The notes beneath the pieces are model-generated. The model worked only from the letters and a program-made list of their open reading frames with translations, was not told where the DNA came from and searched no databases. From an uncultured Spirochaetaceae bacterium (lineage in GTDB: Bacteria; Spirochaetota; Spirochaetia; Treponematales; Treponemataceae), in the NCBI GenBank assembly GCA_902766345.1, contig CACXDK010000016.1, positions 1 to 6,091 on the forward strand: a stretch of DNA of 6,091 nucleotides, given 5' to 3'. Made by a program: the position numbers and the translations under genes. This document shows positions 5,462-6,091 of the stretch, piece by piece; the first letter of the stretch is position 1, and every line of letters begins with the position of its first letter.

Positions 5462-6091
5462 ATGAGCGAAGATAAAAGAACTTTAGTATTAGATACTTTG
5501 GAAGGCAGGGGGCATTCACGAATCCCTGTTGGATTCTGGTTTCACTTTGTACACCCTGAAACTCAGGATGCATTAAAAGACAGAAGCATTCCACAACAGA
5601 ACCTTGACGGACATAAAAGCTTTTTTCAGAAGTTTCAGCCAGATTTTGTAAAACTTATGACTGACGGATATTTTAACTATCCTAATGAGAGTCTTAAAAA
5701 CGTAACTTCTGCAAAAGAATTAAAAAATATAAAACCTATAGGTGCAGACCACCAGTGGATAAGGGAACAGGTTGAACTTGCAAAAAAGCAGAGGGCTTTG
5801 TTTTCTTACAATCCAGTTACATTCTATAATGTATTCGCACCTGCAACGACTTTAAAAATCCTGCTTGGCGGTTTTACAGACGAAGGGGCAAAGAAAGAGG
5901 CGGATTTAATTCTTGAAGACAAGGAAGCCGTAAAGTATGCCCTTGACGTAATTGCACAGGATCTTGCAACTCTTGCAAAGGCTGTAATTTCAGAAAGCGG
6001 TGCAGACGGAATTTACCTTAGTGTTCAGAACATTCAGGACAGCCGCATTACAGAAGACTTGTATAAAGAAGTTGTAGCTCCATCAGAAATA
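5462..6091 (+). CDS. uroporphyrinogen decarboxylase superfamily protein, 3'-truncated
   Basis: The first 210 codons of a gene that runs off the right edge; family members are about 340-380 residues. The start is ATG at 5462, placed 7 nt after AGGAG (5450-5454). An in-frame ATG at 5456 is only 1 nt from that site. The N-terminus reads SRIPVGFWFHF (19-29), then PDFVKLMTDGY (60-70), a hydrophobic stretch at 121-137, and ADGIYLSVQN (181-190). This pattern fits the barrel of the URO-D / corrinoid-methyltransferase group (HemE, MtaA, CmuA-like). The HemE substrate loop (RPPVWxMRQAGR type) is absent, so haem synthesis is unlikely. The related methyltransferases use a C-terminal zinc site that falls outside the window, so methyl transfer from a corrinoid protein can neither be supported nor excluded. 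The gene has its own promoter region and is separated from the upstream operon by a terminator. Confidence 0.75.
   Translation, partial: MSEDKRTLVLDTLEGRGHSRIPVGFWFHFVHPETQDALKDRSIPQQNLDGHKSFFQKFQPDFVKLMTDGYFNYPNESLKNVTSAKELKNIKPIGADHQWIREQVELAKKQRALFSYNPVTFYNVFAPATTLKILLGGFTDEGAKKEADLILEDKEAVKYALDVIAQDLATLAKAVISESGADGIYLSVQNIQDSRITEDLYKEVVAPSEI

Overview
This window looks like ordinary bacterial chromosome, moderately AT-rich, with short intergenic gaps and no phage, IS, CRISPR or RNA gene that I can see. The host is probably an anaerobic bacterium. The general look of the proteins suggests a host-associated Treponema-like spirochaete or, less likely, a clostridial Firmicute. That guess rests on impression and not on a diagnostic marker.

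Layout. (1) Positions 1-1540, + strand: the C-terminal four fifths of an ABC exporter half-transporter, cut by the left edge. (2) Positions 1537-2610, - strand: a six-helix membrane diguanylate cyclase with a TTG start, whose stop codon overlaps the ABC gene's stop in a shared TTAA. (3) Positions 2611-2781: a 171-bp divergent control region with candidate promoters on both strands and several inverted repeats. (4) Positions 2782-5277, + strand: a tight three-gene run, deoC, cdd and an aroA-type gene, with gaps of 2 and 4 nt and closed by a strong intrinsic terminator at 5283-5329. (5) Positions 5330-5461: a short promoter region with repeated TATATTA..CCTAT elements. (6) Positions 5462-6091, + strand: the first 210 codons of a uroporphyrinogen-decarboxylase-superfamily protein, open at the right edge and not a canonical HemE.

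How the genes fit. Cytidine deaminase and deoxyribose-phosphate aldolase are both steps of pyrimidine (deoxy)nucleoside salvage and catabolism: deamination of (deoxy)cytidine, then cleavage of the deoxyribose 5-phosphate released by a phosphorylase encoded elsewhere. The EPSP-synthase-like gene is a metabolic stranger in this unit. By hand alignment it lacks some residues normally conserved in the EPSPS active site, which makes it the most interesting protein here. The ABC exporter, the cyclase and the URO-D gene appear to be independent transcription units.

I found no convincing undescribed multi-gene system. The points worth following up are the divergent AroA in a nucleoside operon, the possibly leaderless deoC start, the 8-bp hairpin just before the cyclase ribosome binding site, and the repeat cluster upstream of the URO-D gene.
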